Shown here: positions 1 to 8,380 of the stretch, piece by piece
Layout: every line of letters starts with the position of its first letter
Position numbering within the stretch: position 1 is the stretch's first letter
Assembly (NCBI GenBank): GCA_039026375.1
Contig: JBCCML010000021.1
Span: 7,101-71,100, forward strand
Length of the DNA stretch: 64,000 nucleotides
Source: Thermohalobaculum sp039026375
Lineage (GTDB): Bacteria > Pseudomonadota > Alphaproteobacteria > Rhodobacterales > Rhodobacteraceae
Direction: 5' to 3'
The notes under the pieces: generated by a model
The model's input: only the letters and a program-made list of their open reading frames with translations
What the model was told of the DNA's origin: nothing
The model's database searches: none
Made by a program: the position numbers and the translations under genes

Positions 1-1
1 G

Positions 2-187
2 GTCGTGCGCCATGAACGCCAGACCCAGTCGACGCAAGGGGGTCGGATCCCCAAGGAAGCGCCAATCCAGATCTCGAACCTAGCCTATCTGGACAGCAAC
101 GATAAGCCGACCCGCGTTGGCTTCCGCACCGAGGACGGCAAGAAGGTTCGCTTTGCCAAGACAACCGGGGAGACGATTGATGGCTGA
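2..187 (+). CDS. rplX: 50S ribosomal protein L24, C-terminal part (truncated by window start)
   Basis: The frame is open from the window edge to a TGA at 185-187 and reads as the C-terminal ~60 residues of L24 (VVRHERQTQ, then a segment with AYLDS and a basic tail). L24 is an assembly-initiator protein of the large subunit. The stop overlaps the rplE start by 8 bases, which is typical translational coupling in the spc operon. The N-terminal KOW half lies outside the window. Confidence 0.93.
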   Translation, partial: VVRHERQTQSTQGGRIPKEAPIQISNLAYLDSNDKPTRVGFRTEDGKKVRFAKTTGETIDG

Positions 188-740
188 CGGCGCCCCCTAC
201 ATCCCGCGGCTCAAGACGCACTATCGCGAGACTGTGCGCGCGGCGATGAAAGGAGAGTTTTCCTACAAAAATGACATGCAGATCCCGCGGCTGGACAAGG
301 TCGTCCTGAACATGGGTGTCGGCGAGGCGGTGGGTGACTCGAAGAAAGTTAAAGCTGCCCATGACGAACTGATGGCCATTGCTGGTCAAAAGCCGGTCAC
401 GACGAAAGCACGCAAGTCGATTGCTGGGTTCAAACTGCGTGACGGCATGGCAATCGGCGTGAAAGTCACGATGCGTGGCGACCGCATGTTCGACTTTATG
501 GATCGCCTGACGACGATCGCAATGCCACGGATCCGTGATTTCCGCGGTGTCAGCGGCAAGAGCTTTGATGGCAATGGCAACTACGCCATGGGTATCCGCG
601 AGCACATCGTGTTCCCCGAAATCGACTACGACAAGGTCGACGACGTGCGGGGCATGGACATCATCATCTGCACCACGGCGAAGACGGACGCCGAGGCCAA
701 GGCGCTGTTGAAGCATTTCAACATGCCGTTCAACAGCTGA
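180..740 (+). CDS. rplE: 50S ribosomal protein L5
   Basis: 186 residues, the normal length for L5, which binds 5S rRNA and contacts the P-site tRNA. Seen: PRLDKVVLNMGVGEA near residue 35, the KPVTTKARKS segment, and GNYAMGIREHIVFPEI near the C-terminus, all hallmark L5 stretches. The frame is open further upstream to 117, but the ATG at 180 gives the standard N-terminus (MADGAPYIPRLK) and overlaps the rplX stop. rpsN follows after 14 bases with GGAGG before its start. Confidence 0.97.
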   Translation: MADGAPYIPRLKTHYRETVRAAMKGEFSYKNDMQIPRLDKVVLNMGVGEAVGDSKKVKAAHDELMAIAGQKPVTTKARKSIAGFKLRDGMAIGVKVTMRGDRMFDFMDRLTTIAMPRIRDFRGVSGKSFDGNGNYAMGIREHIVFPEIDYDKVDDVRGMDIIICTTAKTDAEAKALLKHFNMPFNS

Positions 741-754
741 TCGGAGGGATCGAC

Positions 755-1060
755 ATGGCAAAAGCTGCGATGGTCGAGCGTGAGAAGAAGCGTCAGAAGC
801 TGGTGGACAAGTACGCCACTAAGCGCGCTGCGCTGAAAGAGATCGCTAACGATGAAAGCCTGCCGATGGAGGAGCGTTTCCGCGCCCGCCTGAAGCTGGC
901 CAAGCTGCCGCGGAATTCATCGGCGACGCGCCTGCACAACCGGTGCCAGGTGTCTGGGCGTCCGAAGGCCTACTACCGCAAGCTCAAAATGAGCCGTATT
1001 GCGCTGCGTGACCTGGCCTCGTTCGGTCAGATCCCGGGCATGGTCAAGTCGAGCTGGTAA
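755..1060 (+). CDS. rpsN: 30S ribosomal protein S14 (long, zinc-free type)
   Basis: 101 residues, matching the ~101-residue C-minus form of S14, which lacks the four-cysteine zinc knuckle of the short form; only one Cys is visible (NRCQVSGRP). S14 sits in the head of the small subunit. The C-terminus shows the family pattern GRPKAYYRK and ASFGQIPGMVKSSW. The start is preceded by GGAGGGAT. Position between L5 and S8 is canonical. Confidence 0.97.
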   Translation: MAKAAMVEREKKRQKLVDKYATKRAALKEIANDESLPMEERFRARLKLAKLPRNSSATRLHNRCQVSGRPKAYYRKLKMSRIALRDLASFGQIPGMVKSSW

Positions 1061-1073
1061 GGGAGGAATACAG

Positions 1074-1466
1074 ATGAACGATCCTCTCGGTGATATGCTG
1101 GCACGGATCCGCAACGCGGCTATGCGCAGCAAGTCGACCGTCATGTCTCCTTCGTCCAAACTGCGCCTGCGCGTTCTGGATGTTCTGAAGGACGAAGGCT
1201 TCATCCGCGGGTACGAGGTCATCGACAGCGGGGACCACAAACCGCAGGTCGAGATCAGCCTGAAGTATCACGAAGGCGCACCGGTCATCCGCGAAATGAA
1301 GCGGGTCTCGAAACCAGGCCGCCGGGCCTATTCAAACGTTCAGAGCATGCCGCAGGTCCGCAACGGACTTGGCGTCGCGATCGTCTCGACCTCGAAAGGG
1401 GTGATGTCCGATGCACAGGCACGCGCCCACAATGTGGGCGGCGAAGTGCTCTGTACCGTATTCTGA
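1074..1466 (+). CDS. rpsH: 30S ribosomal protein S8
   Basis: 130 residues. S8 binds the central domain of 16S rRNA and in some bacteria represses this operon. The start at 1074 (MNDPLGDMLARIRNA) follows GGGAGGAA and gives the standard S8 N-terminus; the same frame is open back to 999 but that extension is not S8-like. The C-terminal motif VSTSKGVMSDAQAR...GGEVLCTVF is diagnostic. The next gene starts 10 bases later. Confidence 0.97.
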   Translation: MNDPLGDMLARIRNAAMRSKSTVMSPSSKLRLRVLDVLKDEGFIRGYEVIDSGDHKPQVEISLKYHEGAPVIREMKRVSKPGRRAYSNVQSMPQVRNGLGVAIVSTSKGVMSDAQARAHNVGGEVLCTVF

Positions 1467-1476
1467 GGAGGGACGG

Positions 1477-2010
1477 ATGTCTCGTATCGGAAAGCGTCCT
1501 GTCGAAGCGCCAAGCGGCGTCGAGTTCAAGGTCTCGGGCCAAACTGTCGAGGCCAAGGGCCCGAAAGGTGTCCGCAGCTTCACGGCGACTGACGATGTGG
1601 ATCTGGTTGCCGAAGGCAACTTGGTCACAGTCAAACCCCGTGGAAACTCAAAGCGCGCCCGCCAACAGTGGGGCATGACGCGGACGCAAATCGCCAACTT
1701 GGTGACCGGCGTGTCCGAAGGCTTCAAGAAAGAGCTCGAGATCACTGGGGTCGGTTATCGTGCGCAGGTCCAAGGCAAGACCTTGAAGCTGGCGCTCGGC
1801 TACAGCCACGACGTTGACTTCACCATCCCGGACGGGATCGAAGTGAAGTGCGCCAAGCCGACGGAGATCGAGATCACCGGTATCGACCAGCAGCTTGTTG
1901 GCGAAACCGCGGCGAAGATCCGCGAGTGGCGCAAACCCGAGCCGTTTAAAGGCAAGGGGATCAGGTACAAGGGCGAGTACATCTTCCGTAAGGAAGGTAA
2001 GAAGAAGTAA
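1477..2010 (+). CDS. rplF: 50S ribosomal protein L6
   Basis: 177 residues, the usual L6 length, comprising two similar alpha/beta domains. Seen: SRIGKRPVEAPSGV at the N-terminus, LEITGVGYRAQVQGK mid-protein, and near the end the L6 signature PEPFKGKGIRYKGEYI. L6 binds 23S rRNA near the sarcin-ricin loop. The start at 1477 lies 6 bases after GAGGAGGGA; upstream in-frame starts are rejected because they overlap rpsH without resemblance. Confidence 0.97.
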   Translation: MSRIGKRPVEAPSGVEFKVSGQTVEAKGPKGVRSFTATDDVDLVAEGNLVTVKPRGNSKRARQQWGMTRTQIANLVTGVSEGFKKELEITGVGYRAQVQGKTLKLALGYSHDVDFTIPDGIEVKCAKPTEIEITGIDQQLVGETAAKIREWRKPEPFKGKGIRYKGEYIFRKEGKKK

Positions 2011-2021
2011 GGACGGGCACG

Positions 2022-2381
2022 ATGGCGAACAGCAAGAGAGATCTGTTCCAGAAACGCCGCATGCGCGTTCGGAGCAAACTACGCAAGTCGAACCGGGGTC
2101 GTTTGCGGATGAGCGTCCATCGCTCGTCCAAGAATATTTCAGTGCAGATCATCGACGATGTCCAGGGCGTAACGCTGGCGGCCGCTTCGTCGCTGGAGAC
2201 TGGCCTGGGCGTGGTCGGAAAGAACAACGTCGATGCTGCGGCCAAGGTGGGCACGGCAATTGCCGAGCGGGCCAAGGCCAAGGAGATCGATGAGGTCTAC
2301 TTCGACCGCGGTGGGTTCTTGTTCCACGGCAAGATAAAAGCACTTGCAGATGCTGCCCGCGAGGGCGGCCTGAAGTTCTAG
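2022..2381 (+). CDS. rplR: 50S ribosomal protein L18
   Basis: 119 residues, a normal bacterial L18, a 5S rRNA-binding protein of the central protuberance. The Arg/Lys-rich N-terminus (FQKRRMRVRSKLRK) is the basic RNA-binding tail; VHRSSKNISVQIIDD and the C-terminal FDRGGFLFHGKIKALADAAREGGLKF are family hallmarks. Start follows GGACGGGC, 11 bases after rplF; rpsE begins 10 bases downstream. Confidence 0.97.
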   Translation: MANSKRDLFQKRRMRVRSKLRKSNRGRLRMSVHRSSKNISVQIIDDVQGVTLAAASSLETGLGVVGKNNVDAAAKVGTAIAERAKAKEIDEVYFDRGGFLFHGKIKALADAAREGGLKF

Positions 2382-2391
2382 GGAGACGGAC

Positions 2392-2982
2392 ATGGCAGAA
2401 CGTGACAATCGCGATGGTGGCCGTGGACGTGGCCGCCGCGACCGCCGGGAAGAGGAAACGCCGGAATTCGCCGACCGTCTGGTCGCCATCAACCGCGTCT
2501 CCAAGACGGTGAAGGGCGGTAAGCGCTTCGGTTTTGCGGCACTAGTGGTCGTGGGTGATCAAAAGGGCCGCGTCGGCTTCGGCTCGGGCAAGGCCAAAGA
2601 GGTCCCCGAGGCGATCCGAAAGGCAACGGAAGAGGCCAAGCGCCAGATGATCCGTGTGCCGCTGCGCGAAGGTCGCACGCTGCACCACGACATCAACGGT
2701 CGCTGGGGTGCTGGTAAGGTGATGATGCGCGCTGCCCCGGCGGGTACCGGTATCATCGCCGGTGGTCCGATGCGTGCCGTCTTTGAGATGCTGGGTGTGC
2801 AGGATGTCGTTGCGAAGTCGATCGGCAGCCAGAACCCATACAACATGGTTCGCGCGACCTTCGATGGCCTGAAAAAAGAGAACTCGCCTCGGATGGTTGC
2901 GGCGCGCCGTGGCAAGAAGGTATCGGACATTCTGCCTGCGCGTGAGCCGGTTGCCGAGCCAGAAGCGGCAACGGCAGAGTAA
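2392..2982 (+). CDS. rpsE: 30S ribosomal protein S5
   Basis: 196 residues, slightly longer than the E. coli protein because of a low-complexity Arg/Asp/Gly N-terminal extension (DNRDGGRGRGRRDRREEE) and an acidic Ala/Glu tail, as often seen in alphaproteobacteria. The S5 double-stranded RNA-binding domain follows (INRVSKTVKGGKRFGFAALVVVGD), then the C-terminal domain with GTGIIAGGPMRAVFE. S5 contributes to decoding fidelity at the mRNA entry channel. Confidence 0.97.
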   Translation: MAERDNRDGGRGRGRRDRREEETPEFADRLVAINRVSKTVKGGKRFGFAALVVVGDQKGRVGFGSGKAKEVPEAIRKATEEAKRQMIRVPLREGRTLHHDINGRWGAGKVMMRAAPAGTGIIAGGPMRAVFEMLGVQDVVAKSIGSQNPYNMVRATFDGLKKENSPRMVAARRGKKVSDILPAREPVAEPEAATAE

Positions 2983-2993
2983 CGGGGGCAAGC

Positions 2994-3182
2994 ATGGCAA
3001 AGACGATCGTCGTTAAGCAGATCGGCAGCCCGATCCGCCGTCCGAAGGAACAGCGCGCCACGTTGCGCGGGCTGGGCCTCAACAAAATGCACAAGACCCG
3101 CGAGCTGGAGGACACGCCTTCGGTACGTGGCATGGTCAATAGCATCCCGCACCTCGCCGAGATCGTCGAAGAGCGGGGCTGA
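2994..3182 (+). CDS. rpmD: 50S ribosomal protein L30
   Basis: 62 residues, the normal size for this small large-subunit protein. Seen: IVVKQIGSPIRRPKEQRATLRGLGL, then MHKTRELEDTPSVRGM, the signature of L30. The ATG lies after GGGGGCAAGC. A gap of 89 bases to rplO contains a small hairpin (TGGGG/CCCCA at 3187-3200). Confidence 0.96.
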   Translation: MAKTIVVKQIGSPIRRPKEQRATLRGLGLNKMHKTRELEDTPSVRGMVNSIPHLAEIVEERG

Positions 3183-3271
3183 TTGGTGGGGCCAGCCCCA
3201 ACCGACCAAGTTTGAAACCGTGGCGGTGGGGACGGACGCACGCCCCAGCGATCCGGTAGAGGAGATGCGTC

Positions 3272-3751
3272 ATGAGACTGAATGAACTTAGCGATAATCC
3301 GGGCGCCACCAAGCAACGCAAGCGCGTTGGTCGTGGTCCGGGCTCCGGCGTCGGCAAGACCGGTGGCCGGGGTATGAAGGGTCAGAAGTCGCGTTCCGGC
3401 GTGGCGATCAAAGGGTTTGAAGGCGGCCAGATGCCGCTGCACCGCCGTCTGCCGAAACGGGGCTTCAACAACCCGAACTCGAAGCGCCACGCGGTCGTTA
3501 ACCTGGCCAACATCCAGGCGTTCATCGACGCAGGCAAACTGGATGCCAGTGCGCCGATTGACGAAGCTGCTTTGGTGGCATCCGGCCTAGTGACCCGTCT
3601 GCGTGATGGTGTCCGCGTTTTGGGCCGGGGCGAGATCTCGGCGAAGGTCACGCTTGAAGTGACTGGCGCGTCGAAGTCCGCTGTCAGCGCAGTCGAGGCG
3701 GCTGGCGGCACGCTGACTGTCAAAACCGTGAGCGCTGACGCTGACACCTAA
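3272..3751 (+). CDS. rplO: 50S ribosomal protein L15
   Basis: 159 residues. The Gly/Lys/Arg-rich N-terminal region (RKRVGRGPGSGVGKTGGRG) threads into 23S rRNA; MPLHRRLPKRGFNNP is the L15 signature; the C-terminal half is the globular L18e-like domain ending in a Thr/Val/Ala-rich tail. L15 is a late-assembly organiser of the large subunit. RBS GAGGAG lies just before the ATG. It precedes secY as in most bacteria. Confidence 0.97.
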   Translation: MRLNELSDNPGATKQRKRVGRGPGSGVGKTGGRGMKGQKSRSGVAIKGFEGGQMPLHRRLPKRGFNNPNSKRHAVVNLANIQAFIDAGKLDASAPIDEAALVASGLVTRLRDGVRVLGRGEISAKVTLEVTGASKSAVSAVEAAGGTLTVKTVSADADT

Positions 3752-3834
3752 TCGGCTAGCATTCGCCCCCTGGCGCAGCGTCGGTCCCAGTACTACCTGG
3801 ACTAGACGCGCGCAGGAAAGCTGAGGAGACCGCC

Positions 3835-5169
3835 ATGGCATCGGCTGCCGACCAAATGGCCGCCAACATGAGTTGGGGCGCTTTCGGGAAAGCAAAGGAT
3901 CTGCAAAGCCGGATCCTTTTTGCGTTGGGCCTGCTGATCGTCTACCGGCTGGGCACCTTCATCCCGATCCCGGGAATCGACGGCGACGTGCTGGCGCAGA
4001 TCGTCGAACAGACCCAGGGCGGCATTCTTGGCATCGCTTCGATGTTCACTGGCAACGCGCTGGCCCGAATGGCAATCTTCGCGCTGGGCATCATGCCCTA
4101 TATCTCGGCCGCGATCATCATGCAGTTGGCGACCTCCATGGTTCCCTCGCTTGAGCAGCTAAAGAAAGAGGGCGAGAGCGGGCGCAAGAAGATCAATCAA
4201 TATACGCGTTATGGAACAGTCCTGCTGGCCACAGTTCAGGCGTACGGGATGTCCATCGGTCTGCAATCGCAGCCCGGGCTGGTGCTGAATCCTGGCCTCT
4301 TCTTCACGGCGACAACGGTGATCACCCTTGTGGGTGGCACGATGTTCCTGATGTGGCTGGGGGAGCAGATCACCGCGCGCGGCATCGGCAACGGCATTTC
4401 GTTGATCATCTTTGTGGGCATCGTGGCCGAGCTCCCGTCGGCATTGGCGCAGTTCTTTGAGCTAGGCCGGACGGGTCAGTTGCAGACCATTGCCATCATC
4501 GGGATCATGATCATGGCAGTCGCGGTCATTTACGCGGTCGTCTACGTCGAGCGCGCGCAGCGACGCATTCTGATCCAGTACCCGAAGCGTCAGGTCGGCA
4601 ACCGGATGTATGGCGGGGAAAGCTCCCATCTACCGCTTAAGCTGAACACCGCCGGGGTCATCCCGCCGATCTTCGCGACCTCGCTGTTGCTGTTGCCCAC
4701 GACGGCAGCGAGCTTCTCGGCGAGCTCTGGGGATGTGGGCTTTCTGGGCGGGTTGGCGGCCTATATCGGACCAGGCCAGCCGCTCTACCTTATCCTGTTC
4801 GCCTCGATGATTGCGTTCTTTGTGTTCTTCTACACGGCCGTGGTCTTCAACCCGGATGACGTTGCCGACAACCTGAAGAAGCAGGGCGGCTATGTTCCAG
4901 GGATCAAACCGGGCAAACGCACGGCCGAGTATCTGGATTTTGTGCTGACGCGTCTGTCTGTGGTTGGGGCAATCTATCTCGTCCTGGTCTGCCTGTTGCC
5001 GGAGATCCTCAGGGCTGAATTGGCGGTGCCATTCTACTTCGGGGGCACATCTCTTCTGATCGTCGTCTCGGTGACAATGGATACGATCACACAGGTGCAA
5101 AGCCACCTACTGGCGCATCAGTACGAGGGTCTGATCGCCAAACAAAAAATCCGCGGAAAGCGGCGCTAA
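3835..5169 (+). CDS. secY: Preprotein translocase channel subunit SecY
   Basis: 444 residues with about ten hydrophobic segments, the pore of the SecYEG translocon in the inner membrane. Seen: RLGTFIPIPGID in the first transmembrane region and plug, NALARMAIFALGIMPYISAAII in TM2, the cytosolic YPKRQVGNRMYGGESSHLPLKLN loop used by SecA and ribosomes, and FNPDDVADNLKKQGGYVPGIKPG before TM8-9. GAGGAG lies 7 bases before the ATG. Adk follows after 11 bases, a conserved pairing. Confidence 0.97.
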   Translation: MASAADQMAANMSWGAFGKAKDLQSRILFALGLLIVYRLGTFIPIPGIDGDVLAQIVEQTQGGILGIASMFTGNALARMAIFALGIMPYISAAIIMQLATSMVPSLEQLKKEGESGRKKINQYTRYGTVLLATVQAYGMSIGLQSQPGLVLNPGLFFTATTVITLVGGTMFLMWLGEQITARGIGNGISLIIFVGIVAELPSALAQFFELGRTGQLQTIAIIGIMIMAVAVIYAVVYVERAQRRILIQYPKRQVGNRMYGGESSHLPLKLNTAGVIPPIFATSLLLLPTTAASFSASSGDVGFLGGLAAYIGPGQPLYLILFASMIAFFVFFYTAVVFNPDDVADNLKKQGGYVPGIKPGKRTAEYLDFVLTRLSVVGAIYLVLVCLLPEILRAELAVPFYFGGTSLLIVVSVTMDTITQVQSHLLAHQYEGLIAKQKIRGKRR

Positions 5170-5180
5170 GGGGAAACGCT

Positions 5181-5756
5181 ATGAACATCATTCTGCTTGG
5201 CCCGCCGGGGGCGGGTAAAGGCACGCAGGCAAGCGTACTGGTGGAACGAGACGGCATGGTGCAGCTGTCAACCGGTGACATGCTGCGCGCTGCTGTGAAA
5301 GCGGGAACCGATGTTGGCTTGAAGGCAAAGGCCGTCATGGAATCGGGTCAACTTGTGTCAGACGACATCGTGATCGGTGTTGTGTCCGAGCGGTTGGATC
5401 AACCGGATGTCCAAAGCGGTGTGATATTCGACGGCTTCCCCCGAACGACGGCACAGGCCGAGGCTTTGGACAAGCTGTTGGCCGAGAAGGGCATGGCACT
5501 TGATGCTGTCATCGAGATGCAGGTGCGCGATGAGCTGCTCGTCGACCGGATCAAGACCCGGGCCGCGCAGTCTGGCGGCACCCGAGCGGACGACAACGAA
5601 GAAACGCTGAAGGAGCGCCTAGCTGTCTACCATTCCGAAACCGCGCCTTTGATCGGCTACTATCGCGGCACCGGAAAGTTGAAGTCGGTAGATGGCATGG
5701 CCGAAATCGAACAGGTAACAGCGTCGATCGCCCAGGTTTTGGGGGTCGATGCGTAA
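5181..5756 (+). CDS. adk: Adenylate kinase (short-LID form)
   Basis: 191 residues. Interconverts 2 ADP with ATP + AMP in the cytoplasm. Seen: P-loop GPPGAGKGTQ at residues ~7-16, AMP-binding STGDMLRAAV, and DGFPRTTAQAEAL. The LID region (RAAQSGGTRADDNEETLKERL) is the short type, lacking the longer zinc-binding insert of many Gram-positive enzymes. The conserved DD(N)EET(L)KERL arginine segment is present. Likely co-transcribed with secY. Confidence 0.96.
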   Translation: MNIILLGPPGAGKGTQASVLVERDGMVQLSTGDMLRAAVKAGTDVGLKAKAVMESGQLVSDDIVIGVVSERLDQPDVQSGVIFDGFPRTTAQAEALDKLLAEKGMALDAVIEMQVRDELLVDRIKTRAAQSGGTRADDNEETLKERLAVYHSETAPLIGYYRGTGKLKSVDGMAEIEQVTASIAQVLGVDA

Positions 5757-5792
5757 GCCACTTGACAAATAAGGAGCGCGCTAGCTTAAGGC

Positions 5793-5820
5793 TTGACCGA
5801 ATAAGGCCTCTGCCTATATT
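5793..5820 (+). promoter_or_regulatory. Sigma70-type promoter for rpsM-rpsK-rpoA-rplQ
   Basis: In the 127-base gap between adk and rpsM, TTGACC (5793-5798) and TATATT (5815-5820) are separated by 16 bases, a close match to a housekeeping promoter. A TTGACA at 5762-5767 lacks a good partner. It would let the alpha operon be transcribed independently of the spc operon. Inference from sequence only. Confidence 0.6.
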
Positions 5821-5883
5821 GGCGCGCTTCCTGCAGACAGAGAATCAGGCCCGCACGGGCCCAGTGACGAGACGGAGAGCACA

Positions 5884-6252
5884 GTGGCCCGCATTGCAGG
5901 CGTAAACATTCCAACGGCCAAGCGCGTCCACATCGCGCTGACCTATATCCACGGCATTGGCCAGAGCACGGCAGAGACGATCTGTGACAACGTTGGCATC
6001 ACGCGCGAACGGCGCGTGAATGAATTGTCCGATGCCGAAGTGCTTGCCGTCCGCGAATATATCGATGGCAATCTTATGGTCGAAGGTGACCTTCGGCGCG
6101 AACGCATGGTCAACATCAAGCGTCTGATGGATTTGGGCTGCTATCGCGGCCTGCGCCACCGCCGGGGCCTGCCGGTTCGCGGCCAGCGTACTCACACGAA
6201 TGCGCGCACGCGCAAGGGCCCGGCCAAGCCGATCGCCGGCAAAAAGAAGTAA
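5884..6252 (+). CDS. rpsM: 30S ribosomal protein S13
   Basis: 122 residues starting at GTG, preceded by GGAGAG. S13 lies in the head of the small subunit and contacts the P-site tRNA and the subunit bridge. Seen: ARIAGVNIPTAKRVHIALTYIHGIG (H2TH-type N-terminal domain), then RGLRHRRGLPVRGQRTHTNARTRKGP, the family signature, and a Lys-rich tail. Followed after 10 bases by rpsK. Confidence 0.97.
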   Translation: MARIAGVNIPTAKRVHIALTYIHGIGQSTAETICDNVGITRERRVNELSDAEVLAVREYIDGNLMVEGDLRRERMVNIKRLMDLGCYRGLRHRRGLPVRGQRTHTNARTRKGPAKPIAGKKK

Positions 6253-6262
6253 GAGGGCATAG

Positions 6263-6652
6263 ATGGCACGCGAACGCCAGCGCACGCGGCGCAAGGTCTC
6301 CAAGAACATCACGGCGGGTGTTGCCCACGTGAATTCATCTTTCAACAACACGATCATCACTATCGCGGATGCTCAGGGCAACGTGATCTCATGGTCGTCA
6401 TCGGGACACATGAACTTCAAGGGCTCGCGAAAGTCGACGCCGTATGCGGCGCAGATGGCTGCGGAGGATGCGGGCCGCAAAGCGCAAGAGCACGGCGTAC
6501 GGACGCTCGAAGTGATGGTTCAGGGACCAGGTTCGGGCCGCGAGTCGGCACTGCGTGCGCTGCAGGCGGTGGGCTTCACGGTGACGGCGATCAAAGATGT
6601 GACCCCCATCGCACACAATGGTTGCCGACCGCCGAAGCGCCGCCGCGTCTGA
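6263..6652 (+). CDS. rpsK: 30S ribosomal protein S11
   Basis: 129 residues, normal for S11, a platform protein near the mRNA exit. Seen: NITAGVAHVNSSFNNTIITI, then STPYAAQMAAEDAGRKA, and the signature GPGSGRESALRALQ with C-terminal DVTPIAHNGCRPPKRRRV. Start follows AGAGGG. Confidence 0.97.
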   Translation: MARERQRTRRKVSKNITAGVAHVNSSFNNTIITIADAQGNVISWSSSGHMNFKGSRKSTPYAAQMAAEDAGRKAQEHGVRTLEVMVQGPGSGRESALRALQAVGFTVTAIKDVTPIAHNGCRPPKRRRV

Positions 6653-6676
6653 CGCGACGTCGTGACCGTCTTTGGG

Positions 6677-6705
6677 GGGCCCGGCTCGATTGTGAGCGCG
6701 GGCCC
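6677..6705 (+). terminator. Intercistronic hairpin between rpsK and rpoA
   Basis: GGGCCCG (6677-6683) pairs with CGGGCCC (6699-6705), and an inner CTC/GAG pairing extends the stem. There is no run of T after it, so it is more likely an mRNA-stability or attenuating hairpin than a full terminator; rpoA must be read through it. Confidence 0.4.
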
Positions 6706-6766
6706 GTTCAGTTTCCTCGGGTGCATCTTGGCAGGGATCGGCTGAGACGCGAGCATGGAGGGCAAG

Positions 6767-7783
6767 ATGATCCACAAGAACTGGCAGGAACTGATCAAGC
6801 CGAACAAGCTTGAAACAACACCGGGCGCGGACCCGATGCGCAAGGCGACGGCTGTCGCCGAACCGTTGGAGCGTGGCTTCGGTCTGACGCTGGGCAATGC
6901 GCTTCGCCGCGTGCTCCTGTCGTCGCTGCAAGGTGCGGCGGTGTCTGCGGTGCAGATCGACGGCGTTCTTCATGAGTTCTCTTCGGTTGCCGGTGTCCGC
7001 GAGGACGTCACCGACATCGTGCTGAACCTGAAGGGTCTGGCCATTGCGATGGACAGCGAAGGCACTAAGCGCCTGGCGCTGACCGCGACGGGGCCTGGTG
7101 TGGTGACCGCCGCCGACATCACCGAGATTGCCGGCGTCGAAATCGTCAACAAGGACCATGTGATCTGTCACTTGGACGACGGTGCGACGGTGCACATGGA
7201 GCTAACGGTCTCGACCGGTAAAGGCTATGTGGCTGCCGATAAGAACCGTCCGGAAGACGCCCCGATCGGTTTTGTGCCGGTGGATGCGATTTATTCGCCC
7301 GTAAAGCGCGTCAGTTACAAGGTCGACCCGACCCGTGAGGGGCAGGTTCTGGACTATGACAAGCTGTCTATCACGGTCGAGACGAACGGCACGATCAGCC
7401 CTGACGATGCGCTGGCTTATGCCGCGCGCATTTTGCAGGACCAGTTGCAGACCTTCATCAACTTCGAGGAGCCGCGCGAGGCCGGTCGCTCGGAAGAAGA
7501 CGATGGATTGGAGTTCAACCCGCTGCTTCTGAAGAAGGTCGACGAGCTGGAGTTGAGCGTGCGCTCTGCGAACTGCTTGAAGAACGACAACATCGTCTAT
7601 ATCGGCGATCTCATTCAGAAGACCGAGGCGGAGATGCTGCGTACGCCGAACTTCGGCCGCAAGTCTCTGAACGAGATCAAGGAAGTCTTGACGACGATGG
7701 GTCTTCACCTGGGAATGGATGTCCCGGATTGGCCGCCCGACAACATCGAGGATCTGGCTAAGAAGTTCGAAGATCAGTTCTAA
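6767..7783 (+). CDS. rpoA: DNA-directed RNA polymerase alpha subunit
   Basis: 338 residues. The assembly scaffold of RNA polymerase and target of activators. I chose the ATG at 6767 (MIHKNWQELIKP), the standard alphaproteobacterial N-terminus, because GGAGG at 6758-6762 lies just upstream; the ATG at 6755 would place that RBS inside the gene. The N-terminal dimerisation domain shows ERGFGLTLGNALRRVLLSSL; the C-terminal domain after ~residue 250 shows LELSVRSANCLKNDNI and TPNFGRKSLNEIKEVL, the helix-hairpin-helix that binds UP elements. Confidence 0.97.
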   Translation: MIHKNWQELIKPNKLETTPGADPMRKATAVAEPLERGFGLTLGNALRRVLLSSLQGAAVSAVQIDGVLHEFSSVAGVREDVTDIVLNLKGLAIAMDSEGTKRLALTATGPGVVTAADITEIAGVEIVNKDHVICHLDDGATVHMELTVSTGKGYVAADKNRPEDAPIGFVPVDAIYSPVKRVSYKVDPTREGQVLDYDKLSITVETNGTISPDDALAYAARILQDQLQTFINFEEPREAGRSEEDDGLEFNPLLLKKVDELELSVRSANCLKNDNIVYIGDLIQKTEAEMLRTPNFGRKSLNEIKEVLTTMGLHLGMDVPDWPPDNIEDLAKKFEDQF

Positions 7784-7790
7784 ACACCTT

Positions 7791-7811
7791 GGGGGCGTGG
7801 TTTGCGCCCCC
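7791..7811 (+). terminator. Hairpin after rpoA
   Basis: GGGGGCG (7791-7797) and CGCCCCC (7805-7811) form a 7-bp GC stem with a 7-base loop just past the rpoA stop. No T-run follows, so partial termination or mRNA stabilisation before rplQ is the likelier role. Confidence 0.4.
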
Positions 7812-7889
7812 ACTTACGACCCGGGCCACCGCCCCAAGGAGGTCGCCGACAGATGCGGCCGGACAAAGTATAAATGAACGGAGAAGACG

Positions 7890-8306
7890 ATGAGACACGG
7901 ATTTGCCCATCGGCGCCTTAACCGCACGCCGGAACACCGAAAAGCAATGCTGGCCAACATGGCCTGCTCGCTGATCGAACACGAACAGATCAAAACAACG
8001 CTGCCCAAGGCCAAAGAAATGAAGGCCTACATGGACAAGTTGGTGACTTTGGCCAAGCGTGGCGATCTGCATGCTCGCCGTCAAGCCGCGGCGCGGATCA
8101 AGCAGGCACCTGCCGTCGCGAAGCTGTTCAGCACATTGGCCGAGCGCTACCAGGACCGGTCTGGCGGGTACACCCGCGTCTTGAAAGCGGGCTTCCGCTA
8201 CGGTGATATGGCGCCAATGGCGATCATCGAGTTGGTCGAACGCGATCCCGAAGCCAAAGGCGCGGGTGACCGGGCGCGCCTGGCTGCCGAAGAGGCCGCT
8301 GAATAG
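7890..8306 (+). CDS. rplQ: 50S ribosomal protein L17
   Basis: 138 residues. Seen: MRHGFAHRRLNRTPEHRKAMLANMACSLIEHEQIKTT, the L17 signature, and C-terminal GGYTRVLKAGFRYGDMAPMAIIELVERD. The protein lies near the peptide exit tunnel. Start follows GGAGAAG. It closes the alpha operon; the short gap after it leads into an unrelated envelope protease. Confidence 0.97.
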   Translation: MRHGFAHRRLNRTPEHRKAMLANMACSLIEHEQIKTTLPKAKEMKAYMDKLVTLAKRGDLHARRQAAARIKQAPAVAKLFSTLAERYQDRSGGYTRVLKAGFRYGDMAPMAIIELVERDPEAKGAGDRARLAAEEAAE

Positions 8307-8380
8307 GTTTGATGCCGCCGCTTTAACCAGCGGGTCACATTCTTTAAGGTGCGCCGAGGCCGTCTCGACAGGGGTTTGCC

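Noticed and set aside
6677..6705. Hairpin after rpsK as a full terminator
   Set aside because: No T-run, and rpoA downstream has no promoter I can see, so transcription must continue.
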